This document shows positions 48,204 to 57,388 of a stretch of 64,000 nt of DNA, in pieces. Positions within the stretch are counted from its first letter, which is position 1. Every line of letters begins with the position of its first letter. The stretch is from CAZYQW01 sp964649825. Lineage in GTDB: Bacteria; Planctomycetota; B15-G4; JADJEK01. Location of the stretch: assembly GCA_964649825.1 (NCBI GenBank), contig CAZYQW010000075.1:1-64000 (forward strand), in the 5' to 3' direction. A model generated the notes under the pieces. It had not been told where the DNA came from, made no database searches, and saw only the letters and a program-made list of their open reading frames with translations. Position numbers and translations under genes: made by a program.

Positions 48204-51200
48204 TCAGTACTTGAACGGGATCCGCAGCTTGTTCACCTGCATCCGGGGCGTCGTCGGCTGCGGCGGGCTCTCCGTGTTCGTTGCGATGTCGAAGCGGATC
48301 TCCCAGCGCAGGTACTGCTTCCCGTTCAGGAGAGTGATGTCGGGGACCCATCCGGTCGAAGTGGTCAGGTCGGGCGAGCCCGGGTTGGTCGCCTTCTCAT
48401 CGGCGCCCTCGAACCACACCGACACGCTCTGCTCGTTGGGATGCAGCGTTCCGTTCGGAATGTAGTCGGCGAGCAGCAGGTCCGGCGAGTCCACCTCGAT
48501 GTCGTTATTGAACGGGTCGATCACGAAACCCGACGCGTTCGTCAACACGAACCCGGTCGATGCGTTCGTGCCGCGGAAGATGGGGCCGTCGCCCGGAATC
48601 CCGAAGACCGGGCCGGCCAGCGGACCGGCCGAGGTCATGACCAGGGGACGGAAGTCCGAGGTCACCGAACCGAGGTCATACCACGTCGAACGTGCCACCG
48701 ACTTCGGCGTGAGCGGCGTCGGCGTGAGGTTCATGTTGACCAAAGGATTGAAGTTCGATTGCCCGTTCGACCCCGACCCACAGATCCCTTGTCCGGTGGC
48801 GACGTTGAAGACCGACTTGAACACCTTGGCGTTGACCTTCTCCTTCAGCACCATGACCGGGGCGCTGGTCGGGATGTGGATCTGGACGATCCCCGGGCCA
48901 CCTGGTCCGCCGTCGGCGACCTGAATGACGTTCGCGTCACCGCCGGGAGTCGTGCCCGTCGCCGAGCTGGACGACAGATTGGTGGCGTTCGAACCGCAGC
49001 CTCCCGACACGTCGATGACCACGCTCGGCAGCGTGAGGTCGTTCATGATGACGTTCGTCGCGGACTGGATCACCACGCCGCCACCCGAACCACCGCCACC
49101 CGCGCCGCCGCGGCCCGACGAACCGGTTCCTTCTCCACCCCCACCGTTGCCGCCGATCGCGTCGATCTTGGCGGAAGGACCGCGGATCTCGACCGTCCCG
49201 AGGGCCTGCAGCAACATCGATCCGGCCCCGCCGCCCCCGCCTCCACCACGCGAATCCAGCGTCGTGAACGGCAACTTCGAGTTGATGAAGATCGTCTGCT
49301 TGCACTGCTGATCGAGCCCCTCGGTTCGGGATCCGGCGCCGCCGCCGCCCTGCCCGCCAATCAACGACTGGAGCTCACCGGCCGGGCCGATGAAGTTGTT
49401 GGCGGCCGACGCATCCTTGAAGACGGCGGGACCCGCTCCACCGAACATCGTGATCTTCTTGGTCTGAGGCCACGTCGTGTTCAGGTTGAACTGCGATCCA
49501 GTGTCATAGATCAAGCCCGCCTGGTGCGCCGCCGCGAACGTCAGGTTCGGGTTCGGCATCGCGACCGCGTTCTTGGACGTGTCGCCGCTGTACACCACCG
49601 GCGGGTTGCCGACGTTGGGCGCGGGGATCGGCTTGCCCGGATCGAACTGGATCGGCAAGTGGTTGCCGATGCCGATCGCGCCGCGCCGGCCGCTGATCAA
49701 CACGTTCGTCTGCTCCGGGCTCGACGGGAAGAACACGTTGAACGAGCCGCCACCACCGCCCGATCCGCGGCTGCCGTCGCCCAAGCCGCTGTAGTTCGAG
49801 CAGTTTCCACCGTTGAAGTTCGTGCCGAACGGCAGCGTGCAGCCGCACTGCCCACCACCGCCGCCGCCGGGGATGAGGTTGCCGGGCGCGTACCCGGACT
49901 CCCCGAACTGGGGCGTCTGGATGAAGGAGATCGACTGCGCACCCTCCGGCACGGTGACCGGGTGGCTCGCGCCGCCCCGACCGCCGCCCGGCCCTGGCGC
50001 ACCACCGGGCATGGGGGTCAACGCCGAGTCGAATGTGTCGTCGCTCGCGCCATCCGAGCCGTTCAGGTTGATCTTCCCCTCGATCAGGACGTCTCCGGTC
50101 GCGGTGAGGACCAGCGGGTTCGACCCGCGCACCACCAGCGTCGCGTTCGCGGGAAGGGTGAACTCGGTGAAGTTGAAGACCCCGCCGAGCACCGTCGTGC
50201 CCGGCTTCGCCTGCGGAGTCGCGCCCGAGAAGAGGGGGAACGCCTGGAAGTCGGTGTCGAGGAAGATCGTGATCGATTCGCTCGTCGGCGGATCGAACCG
50301 GCCCAGCGAGCCGTCGCCGCCGAAACCGAACGACGCGCGCAGCACGTTCGAGTTCTGGGCGTCCCAGCTCGCGACCTGCAGACCGTCGGCCGCGATCGAT
50401 GTGTCCTGTTGGCTCGCTTCATCGAAGTTCTCGACGATGACCTCGTCGATTTCGCCGCCCACCTTCGGGGCCTTCGCGACCTTGTACTTGCCGAGCGTCG
50501 TGAAGAACTCGTCCTCGTCCGGGCCGAGCTGTGCGTTCGTGATCGAGAAGAACTTGCTCGAGAGCTCGAGCGCAACGGTGTGCCCGAGCGGCAGGACTCC
50601 GCGCGGATAGAGCAGCACCTCGGCGCTTTTCGATGTGTTCTTCGTCAGGATCATTTCGCCGATCAGCGGCTCGTCGGCCGGCGATCCGCTCGCCGTCTCG
50701 ATGATTCGCAGACGCAGGAAACCGCGGGTGAAGTTGACGTCCGCCGGGCTGACCGGGCCGTCGAACTGCACGACGAAGGGAGGCCGCTTGTTCTTCTTGA
50801 TCTTCTTGAACAGGCCCGCCGGATCGGAGAACGGGTTCGGATAGATCCCCGACGTTCCCGGCGACGGCTTGATCTTGTTCTTCTTGGGCTTCACGGCCTT
50901 CTTCGAAATGTTGTCGAAGTAGAGGCTCGGGGTCGACGTCGTGGTGAACGAGACCGGAACCACTCCAACGTTCACCCCGCTCAGGTTCTTGATCGAGTTC
51001 GCGGTGTCCACCGTAACGTCGATCTGATACGTCGTCCCCGGCAGGAGCCCCGGCAGGCCGGAGTTCGTCGCGTTGTCGGACGCGGGGTTGAACGTGTCGA
51101 TCGGCGCGGTCGGAAGCCGGGGGGTGAAGATGATCTTGTTCCCCTGGACCTTGTAGTCGCCGAACGCGATGCTCCCGATCATCTGTCCGGAGCTGTTCGC

Positions 51201-51437
51201 CGTCGACACCCGGATCCGCAGGGCTTCCGCGATCCCCGTCCCGACTTCCGGGCTGCCACTGAACTCGAAGACGATCCGCTGGGAGAGGGGAGCGTTCAAG
51301 GGAGCGACCTTCGTCCCGGACACTCCGTTTATGGATCCGGGGAACTGGACCGCCGTGAGCTTGACTCCGTCGGCCCAGGCGACCGTCGGAGCGGCCAGAC
51401 AGAAGGCAAGGACACCCAACAAGGTGCGCATTCGCAT
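48204..51437 (-). CDS. Large secreted protein with Ig-like domains and glycine-rich regions
   Basis: 1077 residues with a signal peptide (residues 1-22, ending TVAWA). Residues about 25-170 and 215-320 look like two Big_5/SbsA-type Ig-like domains (FEFSGSPEVGTGIAEALRIRVS, VQFDGPVSPADVNF). A linker with KKNKIKP and KKIKKNKR repeats lies between. Residues 430-800 contain beta-helix-like strands with long Gly runs (GGAPGPGGGRGG, GGGGGG, GGAGGGGSGGG), as in many planctomycete surface proteins. The last 150 residues include VSVWFEGADEKA and LNGKQYLRWEIRFDIATNTESPP. Paired Cys (QCGC, CGSGS) suggest disulfides. Predicted to be extracellular or cell-wall associated. It stands alone between two terminating regions. 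Confidence 0.75.
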   Translation of the reverse strand: MRMRTLLGVLAFCLAAPTVAWADGVKLTAVQFPGSINGVSGTKVAPLNAPLSQRIVFEFSGSPEVGTGIAEALRIRVSTANSSGQMIGSIAFGDYKVQGNKIIFTPRLPTAPIDTFNPASDNATNSGLPGLLPGTTYQIDVTVDTANSIKNLSGVNVGVVPVSFTTTSTPSLYFDNISKKAVKPKKNKIKPSPGTSGIYPNPFSDPAGLFKKIKKNKRPPFVVQFDGPVSPADVNFTRGFLRLRIIETASGSPADEPLIGEMILTKNTSKSAEVLLYPRGVLPLGHTVALELSSKFFSITNAQLGPDEDEFFTTLGKYKVAKAPKVGGEIDEVIVENFDEASQQDTSIAADGLQVASWDAQNSNVLRASFGFGGDGSLGRFDPPTSESITIFLDTDFQAFPLFSGATPQAKPGTTVLGGVFNFTEFTLPANATLVVRGSNPLVLTATGDVLIEGKINLNGSDGASDDTFDSALTPMPGGAPGPGGGRGGASHPVTVPEGAQSISFIQTPQFGESGYAPGNLIPGGGGGGQCGCTLPFGTNFNGGNCSNYSGLGDGSRGSGGGGGSFNVFFPSSPEQTNVLISGRRGAIGIGNHLPIQFDPGKPIPAPNVGNPPVVYSGDTSKNAVAMPNPNLTFAAAHQAGLIYDTGSQFNLNTTWPQTKKITMFGGAGPAVFKDASAANNFIGPAGELQSLIGGQGGGGAGSRTEGLDQQCKQTIFINSKLPFTTLDSRGGGGGGGAGSMLLQALGTVEIRGPSAKIDAIGGNGGGGEGTGSSGRGGAGGGGSGGGVVIQSATNVIMNDLTLPSVVIDVSGGCGSNATNLSSSSATGTTPGGDANVIQVADGGPGGPGIVQIHIPTSAPVMVLKEKVNAKVFKSVFNVATGQGICGSGSNGQSNFNPLVNMNLTPTPLTPKSVARSTWYDLGSVTSDFRPLVMTSAGPLAGPVFGIPGDGPIFRGTNASTGFVLTNASGFVIDPFNNDIEVDSPDLLLADYIPNGTLHPNEQSVSVWFEGADEKATNPGSPDLTTSTGWVPDITLLNGKQYLRWEIRFDIATNTESPPQPTTPRMQVNKLRIPFKY

Positions 51438-51540
51438 GAAAGTCCTCCGGAGCAGACCGGCGCAGAATGGACGAGGCGGTAGCGCCTCCGACGGTTTCTA
51501 CGACCGAAGAGTATACCCGAGCGCGATCATGTGACCAAAC

Positions 51541-51780
51541 TCAACCGCACACATCGGGACCAACTCGGCCGCAACGACCGCACGAGGCGTCAGGCAAAGG
51601 GCCGCCCGCGGGCGAACTTTGCACGTTCACGACGGAAAACACGCGCGTCAACCGTCCGCGGCCCGACCGTGCTGGCCCGACGCAGTCGTCACCGCAAGTT
51701 GTAAGCGGTTTAGAGCCCATAGGTTGCATCACCTCGATGCGGCTCCTGCAGTCAGTACAGTCGTATTCGTAGATCGCCAT
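51541..51780 (-). CDS. FmdB-family zinc-ribbon protein
   Basis: 79 residues. The N-terminus MAIYEYDCTDCRSRIEVMQ is the FmdB/Zn-ribbon_8 start, with CxxC (Cys8, Cys11) and a second pair formed by CGDDC. A C-terminal CGRCG adds another Cys pair, so two small zinc sites are possible. Such proteins are putative regulators and their function is unclear. Start at ATG 51780. It lies upstream of the big secreted-protein gene on the same strand (103 bp) and downstream of the fabI gene. Confidence 0.75.
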   Translation of the reverse strand: MAIYEYDCTDCRSRIEVMQPMGSKPLTTCGDDCVGPARSGRGRLTRVFSVVNVQSSPAGGPLPDASCGRCGRVGPDVCG

Positions 51781-51840
51781 GGTGAACGCAACATCAACCC
51801 AAGAAACGGCACTGTCTTATAGATCCCATCGCCCAGGAGG

Positions 51841-52605
51841 TCACAGTCCAAGAAGGTGAAACCCCGCGTCGACGTAGAGAATCTCTCCGGTTACCGCGCG
51901 CGACAGATTCGACAGGAAGAAGAGCGCCGCATCCCCCACCTCGTCGATGTCGATGTTCCGGCGGAGCGGAGCCCGGTCCTTGAACTGCTCCAGCATCGTC
52001 GGCAGATCCGCGACCCCCGAGGCGGCCAACGTCCGGATCGGGCCGGCAGAGAGCGCGTTGACCCGGATCCCGCGCGGCCCGAGGTCGGCGGCGAGGTAGC
52101 GGACCGACGATTCGAGCGCCGCCTTCGCGACGCCCATGACGTTGTAGTGCGGCACGACCCGCTGACCACCGAGGTAGGTCATCGTCAGGATCGAGCCGCC
52201 CTGGTCCATGAGCCCCACCGCCCGCTGCGCGACCGCGGTCAACGAGTAGGTGGAAACATCGAGCGCCGTGCGGAATCCTTCCCGGGTCGTCCCCACGAAC
52301 TCCCCTTCCAACTCCTCGCGCCGCGCGAACGCCACGGCGTGGACGATGAAATCGAGACGGCCGTAACGCTCCGTGATCTGGACGAACGCTTGGTCCAGAT
52401 CCTCGTCCTTCGCCACGTCGCAGGAGAGGAGCAACGAGTCCTTCATCGGTCCGGCGAGCTTGGCGACCGTCTCGCGGAGTCGCTCACCTTGGTAGGTCAG
52501 CGCCAGCCGAGCCCCCTCGCGGGCCGTCGCCTTCGCGATTCCCCACGCGATCGAACGTTTGTTGGCCACGCCGAGAATCAACCCGGTCTTGCCCTCGAGC
52601 AGCAT
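51841..52605 (-). CDS. fabI: Enoyl-[acyl-carrier-protein] reductase (NADH)
   Basis: 254 residues from ATG 52605, supported by GGAGGAG 6 nt upstream. It is a short-chain dehydrogenase of the FabI group: LILGVANKRSIAWGIAKATAREGA binds the nucleotide, HAVAFARREELEGEF is the substrate side, and YNVMGVAKAALE holds the catalytic Tyr and Lys (Y-x6-K). It reduces trans-2-enoyl-ACP in the last step of each fatty acid elongation cycle. The longer frame to 52629 adds only eight residues. No other fab gene is in the window. Confidence 0.95.
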   Translation of the reverse strand: MLLEGKTGLILGVANKRSIAWGIAKATAREGARLALTYQGERLRETVAKLAGPMKDSLLLSCDVAKDEDLDQAFVQITERYGRLDFIVHAVAFARREELEGEFVGTTREGFRTALDVSTYSLTAVAQRAVGLMDQGGSILTMTYLGGQRVVPHYNVMGVAKAALESSVRYLAADLGPRGIRVNALSAGPIRTLAASGVADLPTMLEQFKDRAPLRRNIDIDEVGDAALFFLSNLSRAVTGEILYVDAGFHLLGL

Positions 52606-52703
52606 GCGTCGCTCCTCCGTCGAAACCATCGGACTATGCTAGGGTCCGGCCGGCGCTTCGCACTCTTCGACGCCGGGATTCGCAGGACAGATTCGCAGGA
52701 CTC

Positions 52704-53198
52704 ATGGACAACGACCGCTGGCTGCAGGACGGCTTCGAGCGCTTCAAGGCCGGTGATTTCGACGGCGCCGTCCAGGCGCTGGAGCGGGCGCTCGAGCTCG
52801 ACCCCGCCGACCCCGCCGTCCTTCGCACGCTCGCGATGTCATGGTTCCGGAAGGATGAGTTCGCGCGGGGGCTCCCGCTGGCCGAACGGTTGGTCGAGGT
52901 CGCGCCGAACGACCCGATCTCGTTTACTACTCTCTCGATCTTCTTGATGAAGAACGGACGCATCGAGGAGGCCGAGGCGGCGAGCGCACGGGCCAAGGTC
53001 CTCACCTGGAAAAGGCAGCTCAAGGATGGCCCCGGCGGATCGCCGTCGTTGACCGTGATCGATGCGAAGTCGTCCACCTCGCCGCCGATTCTGCCGACGG
53101 TGTCGCCGCCGATCCTGCCGGTCCTCCCGAAGCGACCGGCCGCGCCCCCCCTCGACGCGCCGGCGAAGGAGCCGAGCGACCCGGACGCGAAGTCGTGA
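52704..53198 (+). CDS. TPR-repeat protein
   Basis: 164 residues. Two tetratricopeptide repeats are clear: FERFKAGDFDGAVQALERALELDPADPAVL and SWFRKDEFARGLPLAERLVEVAPNDPISF, with a third weaker one (LSIFLMKNGRIEEAEAASARAKVL). The last 55 residues are Pro-rich (SPPILPTVSPPILPVLPKRP) and look disordered. It is cytoplasmic, with no signal peptide. Its TGA overlaps the GTG of the next gene (GTGA at 53195-53198), so the two are coupled. Confidence 0.8.
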   Translation: MDNDRWLQDGFERFKAGDFDGAVQALERALELDPADPAVLRTLAMSWFRKDEFARGLPLAERLVEVAPNDPISFTTLSIFLMKNGRIEEAEAASARAKVLTWKRQLKDGPGGSPSLTVIDAKSSTSPPILPTVSPPILPVLPKRPAAPPLDAPAKEPSDPDAKS

Positions 53199-54445
53199 CG
53201 GCTCGTGACCTTCGCGGCGCCGCGTTCCTCGCCGCCGTCGTCGCGAGCGGATGCCACGTCGACGCGACGCGAGATTCGCTGCTCCTCGAGCACGTCGGCT
53301 CCGCGCGACTCGAGGGCGGAGTCCGATTCGACCGGGACGCCGTGATCCGGCTGCCGCACGAGGGGTTCCTCGCGATCGCGAGCGCGCCCGGCGAAGTTCT
53401 CGTGGTCCTGTCGGCCGGGTGGATGGCGATCGACCCCGCGCGGCCGGGAGGAGGCGTGGAGATCGCCCTCGACGCGGGTCGCGACGTCGCCGTGACGAAG
53501 GCGGGCGCGTTCGTCCTCACGGCGGACGGCCGCGTCGCCCGCGCGGTCGATGACGGTGAGCGCGTCCACGTCGAGACGATCGGTCGCTTCCCCGGGGCAA
53601 CCCATCTCGCCGCGCGGGACGACCTGGCCGCGGTCGGGTTCGGCGACGGCCGCATCGTGCTGTTCTCGACCACCGGCGATCGCTGGCGCCCGGCCGCCGC
53701 GCTGGTCCTGTCCTCGCCACCGACCGCGCTCGACTTCGGCGTCCCGTCGGCGACGGCGCGCCTGCTCTACGTCGCGACGGAGGGATCGATCCAGGCGATC
53801 GACCTGGAGAGCGCGGGCGGGCCGACGCTCGGCGACCCGATCTCGGTCCCGTCCACCCGCGCGCTGGCCGCCAGCCGGGACGACCTCGTCCTGGTTCTCG
53901 CGGACGGGCGGCTCGCCTTCTTCGATCTGCTCGATCCGCGCCGGCCACGACGCGATGGGGAGCTTCGCGCCGCCGGCGTGCGCGACGTCGCGTGGCAGGA
54001 CGGGCAATGGTTGCTTCTGAGTGACGACGCGGTCGGGTTCTACCGTCCGACCGGCACCTCGATCGTGCACCAATCGGTGAACCAGAAGCGCGCGTCGGAG
54101 AGCCGGACGATCGGGCCGCTCTCGCCGGTCTGCAGCTCCGCGACCGGAAACCGCGAGAAGATGTGCCACGCCTCGGCTTCCGCGGTTCCGTCGATCGCGG
54201 CGACCTCCGGCCGGTCCAGATGCCGGGAAGCCACGCGCGGCGCGGGGAGCGGCTCGCCCAACCGGACCGGCTGCCAGAAGACGCGCCGTTCGGTGGCGGC
54301 GAGAACCGTCCAGACGCGAGGCCGGGTCGGCTCGGGGAGCATCGCTCGCGTCACGATCCGCTCGTTCGCGTCGAGCCGCGCCGACACTGCGGCGGCGCCG
54401 ATCCGCTCCGCCTCGCCGCGGGAAACGAAAAGCAGGGTCAGGTAG
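53195..54445 (+). CDS. Beta-propeller-like lipoprotein with doubtful C-terminal overlap
   Basis: The frame has 416 codons from GTG 53195. The first 285 look genuine: a lipoprotein-like signal (FLAAVVASGC), then short repeated strands typical of a beta-propeller (GWMAIDPARPGGG, FVLTADGRVARAV, LAAVGFGDGRIVLFSTTGDRW, LLYVATEGSIQAIDLES, LVLVLADGRLAFFDLLD). From about residue 283 the sequence turns into Arg/Ser-rich text and lies antisense to the membrane hydrolase gene (54040-55119). The true stop may have been lost by a frameshift near 54040. Translation is coupled to the TPR gene upstream. Function unknown. Confidence 0.6.
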   Translation: MTARDLRGAAFLAAVVASGCHVDATRDSLLLEHVGSARLEGGVRFDRDAVIRLPHEGFLAIASAPGEVLVVLSAGWMAIDPARPGGGVEIALDAGRDVAVTKAGAFVLTADGRVARAVDDGERVHVETIGRFPGATHLAARDDLAAVGFGDGRIVLFSTTGDRWRPAAALVLSSPPTALDFGVPSATARLLYVATEGSIQAIDLESAGGPTLGDPISVPSTRALAASRDDLVLVLADGRLAFFDLLDPRRPRRDGELRAAGVRDVAWQDGQWLLLSDDAVGFYRPTGTSIVHQSVNQKRASESRTIGPLSPVCSSATGNREKMCHASASAVPSIAATSGRSRCREATRGAGSGSPNRTGCQKTRRSVAARTVQTRGRVGSGSIARVTIRSFASSRADTAAAPIRSASPRETKSRVR

Positions 54446-55119
54446 CCCGCGACGCCGAGCCCGCCGAGGCCGAGGACCCAGCGGGCCCGACCGTCTCCGA
54501 GGCGGGCGGCGCGCACGGCACCGATGAGGACCAGCGCGACGGGCCAGATCACCCGGAGGACCGGCGAGACCCGGTCGCCGCCGACGGCATAGATGAAGAA
54601 GGTGGCGACGAGCGCGAGCACGATCCAGGCCACGTCCCCCCGTCCTGACCGCCGGCCCGCGATCGCGGCAGCGCCGCCGAGGATGAGCCAGAGCCACGGA
54701 TCGACGATGAAGACCAGGTCGCCGTAGACCCACCCGGCCGAGAACGGCAGCCACGGGCGCAGCCCGTACATGTTCAGCAGATCGAGCAGCGGATGCGTCG
54801 CGAGCCCGATCGCGACCGCGAGGAACGGACCTTCGGACGGTCGCCAGCACCGACCGCGCCGGTTCGGATCGCGACGCCGCTCCAGCCACTCGAAGAGCCA
54901 CGTCCCGAGCCCGATCAGCACGACGACGCCGGCCAGCGCGTGGGTGATCCCCCGGTGGTAGACGAGGTAGCCGCGCACGCCAAGGAAGAGCCGCGCGACG
55001 ACGTCGACGTCCGGCAGGTTGGCCGCGACGACCAACGCGACCGCCGACAGCGGCGACCTTCGTCCCAGCCGCGAACGCGCGAGCGCCAGGCCGAGCAGAG
55101 AGTGGGTGAGGTTGTCCAC
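54040..55119 (-). CDS. YdjM-like metal-dependent hydrolase, membrane-embedded
   Basis: 359 residues from GTG 55119, where translation begins VDNLTHSLLGLAL, the usual family opening (MDNLTHSLVGLAL-type). HRGITHALAGVVVLIGLGTWLF and ATHPLLDLLNMYGLRP place His/Asp metal residues in the first helices (THS, D in LPDVD, HR-x3-H, HPLLD), as in the YdjM/DUF457 group. Seven to eight membrane helices are visible in residues 20-260. The C-terminal 100 residues form a soluble domain. The true substrate is unknown. It converges on, and overlaps, the propeller gene above. Confidence 0.8.
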   Translation of the reverse strand: MDNLTHSLLGLALARSRLGRRSPLSAVALVVAANLPDVDVVARLFLGVRGYLVYHRGITHALAGVVVLIGLGTWLFEWLERRRDPNRRGRCWRPSEGPFLAVAIGLATHPLLDLLNMYGLRPWLPFSAGWVYGDLVFIVDPWLWLILGGAAAIAGRRSGRGDVAWIVLALVATFFIYAVGGDRVSPVLRVIWPVALVLIGAVRAARLGDGRARWVLGLGGLGVAGYLTLLFVSRGEAERIGAAAVSARLDANERIVTRAMLPEPTRPRVWTVLAATERRVFWQPVRLGEPLPAPRVASRHLDRPEVAAIDGTAEAEAWHIFSRFPVAELQTGESGPIVRLSDARFWFTDWCTIEVPVGR

Positions 55120-55352
55120 CGAGAGTCCCACGTCGCCCGTCCGGGACGATCTCCACGAGGAAACCGGAGGCGAGATGATAGGTGGGCTCATCGCGAATGC
55201 ACTCCTCGCATCATCCCTCTCGGCCGCTTCCGACCGCCCCCGGCCGCCGTCGACACGATCCGCGGTTCATGCGGCGTCGAGAGTCGGGGTTTCCGCTTCG
55301 ACTCGTCGATCGCATCAGTACGATGCGCGGATTCGAGATGTCGGGAGGGCTC

Positions 55353-56540
55353 ATGTCGCCACTGCGAGTCGCCGCCGTCTGCTTCTACTCGTTGCTTCTC
55401 TTCTCCTGCTCGCTGCTCGACGTCGATCCGACCGAGAGCGCGCCGCGCGAGAAGGACTACGGCCGCCCGCTCGGGCCCGGCGAGGTCGCGCTCGAGAAGG
55501 TGACGGACCCGTCCCAGTATCCGGACTTCGGGCGCGGCTACTCGGAACGAGAGACGCTGATCCAGGCGATCGACGGGACGCTCGAGTACTTCGCGAAACC
55601 TTCGTCGAAGCATTGGTTCCCGTACCTGGACATCGATCACGCGCGGTCGATCCGAAGCCTCGAGGCGTTTCGCGAGGTGCTCCTCCAGGCGAACTCGCCC
55701 GAGGAGCTGAACCAGCGGATCGTGTCATCGTTCGACGTCTATCGCTCGAAGGGGTGGGACGGCTCGGGGACGGTGCTGTTCACCGGCTATTGCCAGCCGA
55801 TCTACCGAGCGTCGCGCACGCAAACGGGCGAGTACCGCTACCCTCTCTATCAGTTGCCGCCCGAGCTCATGAAGGACGACTTCGGAACACCGCTCGGCTG
55901 GAACTCCGGCGGCGGCATCGGTCCCTCCCCGACGCGCGCCGACTTCGATCGTGGGTTCCTCGAGGGGCGCGGCCTGGAGCTCTACTGGCTGCGCGATCCG
56001 CTCGAGGCGTACATCGTCCACGTGCAGGGCTCGGCCAAGCTCGAGCTCGACGACGGCACCGTCCAATCGATCGGCTACGCGGGCAAGACCGAGCACGAGT
56101 ACGTCGGCCTCGGCCAGTCACTCGTCGCGGACGGCAAGGTCGATCGCGGGAGGCTCAACCTGTTCGCGGTCAAGGACTACTTCGCGAAGCATCCGGCCGA
56201 GCTCGAGGAGTACATGCACCGCAACGCGTCGTACGTCTTCTTCACCGAGATCCAGGGCGGTCCGTATGGGAGCCTGAACATCGCGGTCACGCCGTACCGC
56301 ACGCTCGCGACCGACAAGGCGGTCTTCCCGCGCGGGGGCGTGACGTTCGCCGAAACGATCGTCCCCGAGCCGGCCGGCCGCCTCGTGCCGTTCCATCAGT
56401 TCCTGATCGATCAGGACACCGGCGGCGCGATCCGTTCGGCCGGGCGATCCGACATCTTCCTTGGCACCGGTCCCGAGGCGGAGCGGATCGCGGGCGGGAC
56501 CCACGCGGAAGGTCGCCTCTGGTACGTCTACGTCCGCTGA
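55353..56540 (+). CDS. mltA: Membrane-bound lytic murein transglycosylase MltA
   Basis: 395 residues from ATG 55353 (GGGAGGG 3 nt upstream). The N-terminus MSPLRVAAVCFYSLLLFSC gives a lipobox (FSC), so it is a lipoprotein of the outer or inner membrane. FTGYCQPIYRASR and GRGLELYWLRDPLEAYIVHVQGSAKLEL are MltA-domain blocks. The 3D domain at the end holds the Asp residues (DQDTGGAIRSAGRSDIFLGTG). It cleaves peptidoglycan glycan strands to form 1,6-anhydro ends. It converges on the carbonic anhydrase gene. Confidence 0.93.
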   Translation: MSPLRVAAVCFYSLLLFSCSLLDVDPTESAPREKDYGRPLGPGEVALEKVTDPSQYPDFGRGYSERETLIQAIDGTLEYFAKPSSKHWFPYLDIDHARSIRSLEAFREVLLQANSPEELNQRIVSSFDVYRSKGWDGSGTVLFTGYCQPIYRASRTQTGEYRYPLYQLPPELMKDDFGTPLGWNSGGGIGPSPTRADFDRGFLEGRGLELYWLRDPLEAYIVHVQGSAKLELDDGTVQSIGYAGKTEHEYVGLGQSLVADGKVDRGRLNLFAVKDYFAKHPAELEEYMHRNASYVFFTEIQGGPYGSLNIAVTPYRTLATDKAVFPRGGVTFAETIVPEPAGRLVPFHQFLIDQDTGGAIRSAGRSDIFLGTGPEAERIAGGTHAEGRLWYVYVR

Positions 56541-56552
56541 TCTCCCTCGAGA

Positions 56553-57344
56553 TCATTCGCTGACGAGCTGGACCTCGCGTTCGTGGAGCGGCTGGACCGG
56601 ACGGTTGGTATCGCCGACGATTTCGTGAAACGCGGCGATCTGCTCGCGAGAGGCGTGCATGCGCTCGCGGAACACGATCCACTGGACTCCCTCCGTGCAC
56701 GGCGGGGTCGTCAGCGAGCCGTCGTAACGATACGTCGCGCGTTCCATCGGGACGAGGTCCGCAAGGTCCAGCTCGACGTCCTCGTGATGCGTCGCGGGCC
56801 CCTCCTCGGGGGGGAGAAGGTCCCAGAATCGCTCGAGGAGCTGATTCGGTCGTCCCGCGTCGAACATCACGCCGATCACCGCGAGGTGGCCGCTCTCGTC
56901 CTTGTGGACGAGATGCATCTCGAGCGCCGTCGCCTCGCCGTCCACCGTGTGCTCGCTCGGCGAATGGAAGTGGAGCTGGAGGAGGTCGTAGCGATCGTCG
57001 CCGAGGTGGAACGAGCTGCCGGGCTCGACGTTCACCTGGATCGTGTGGCCGTTGTTGAGGATGCGAACGTCGGACCGCCCGTACTCGAACCGAAGGCTCC
57101 GGACGGGATCGGCGGTCGCCGTCGCGTCGCCCGGGAGATCGATCGGGGATTGTTCGCGGCCGGTTCGAGCCACCTCCCATTCTGGGCAAAGCTCGCTCCA
57201 GCGAGCCGGCCCGGCTTCCCCCGCGTACGTCCAGTGAGGCGCTGAGCGAACGGCGTGCGTGGACTCCGGGGAGTGATCGATGCGGTGAGCGACGATCACG
57301 AGGAGCGAGGCGCCGCCGATTGCGAGCAGAAGCGATCGTTTCAT
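56553..57344 (-). CDS. Secreted alpha-type carbonic anhydrase
   Basis: 263 residues. ATG 57344 follows AAGGGGAGC. A signal-anchor (residues 2-19) is followed by the alpha-carbonic anhydrase fold: WSELCPEWEVARTGREQSPIDL, LQLHFHSPSEHTVDG with two zinc His, EMHLVHKDESGHLAVIGVMF with the third His, and DGSLTTPPCTEGVQWIVF. It hydrates CO2 in the periplasm. The Cys of ELCPEW and TPPCTE probably form the usual disulfide. It is 44 nt downstream of the degenerate metallopeptidase gene and may share its transcript. Confidence 0.93.
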   Translation of the reverse strand: MKRSLLLAIGGASLLVIVAHRIDHSPESTHAVRSAPHWTYAGEAGPARWSELCPEWEVARTGREQSPIDLPGDATATADPVRSLRFEYGRSDVRILNNGHTIQVNVEPGSSFHLGDDRYDLLQLHFHSPSEHTVDGEATALEMHLVHKDESGHLAVIGVMFDAGRPNQLLERFWDLLPPEEGPATHHEDVELDLADLVPMERATYRYDGSLTTPPCTEGVQWIVFRERMHASREQIAAFHEIVGDTNRPVQPLHEREVQLVSE

Positions 57345-57388
57345 TCGAGCTCCCCTTTCGGAGATCCGCGGCGATTCCGCGACAAGCA

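Noticed and set aside
49000..50100. Frames opposite the Gly-rich part of the 1077-residue protein
   Set aside because: Pro/Arg-rich reading frames appear because of Gly codon repeats; no start or ribosome site.
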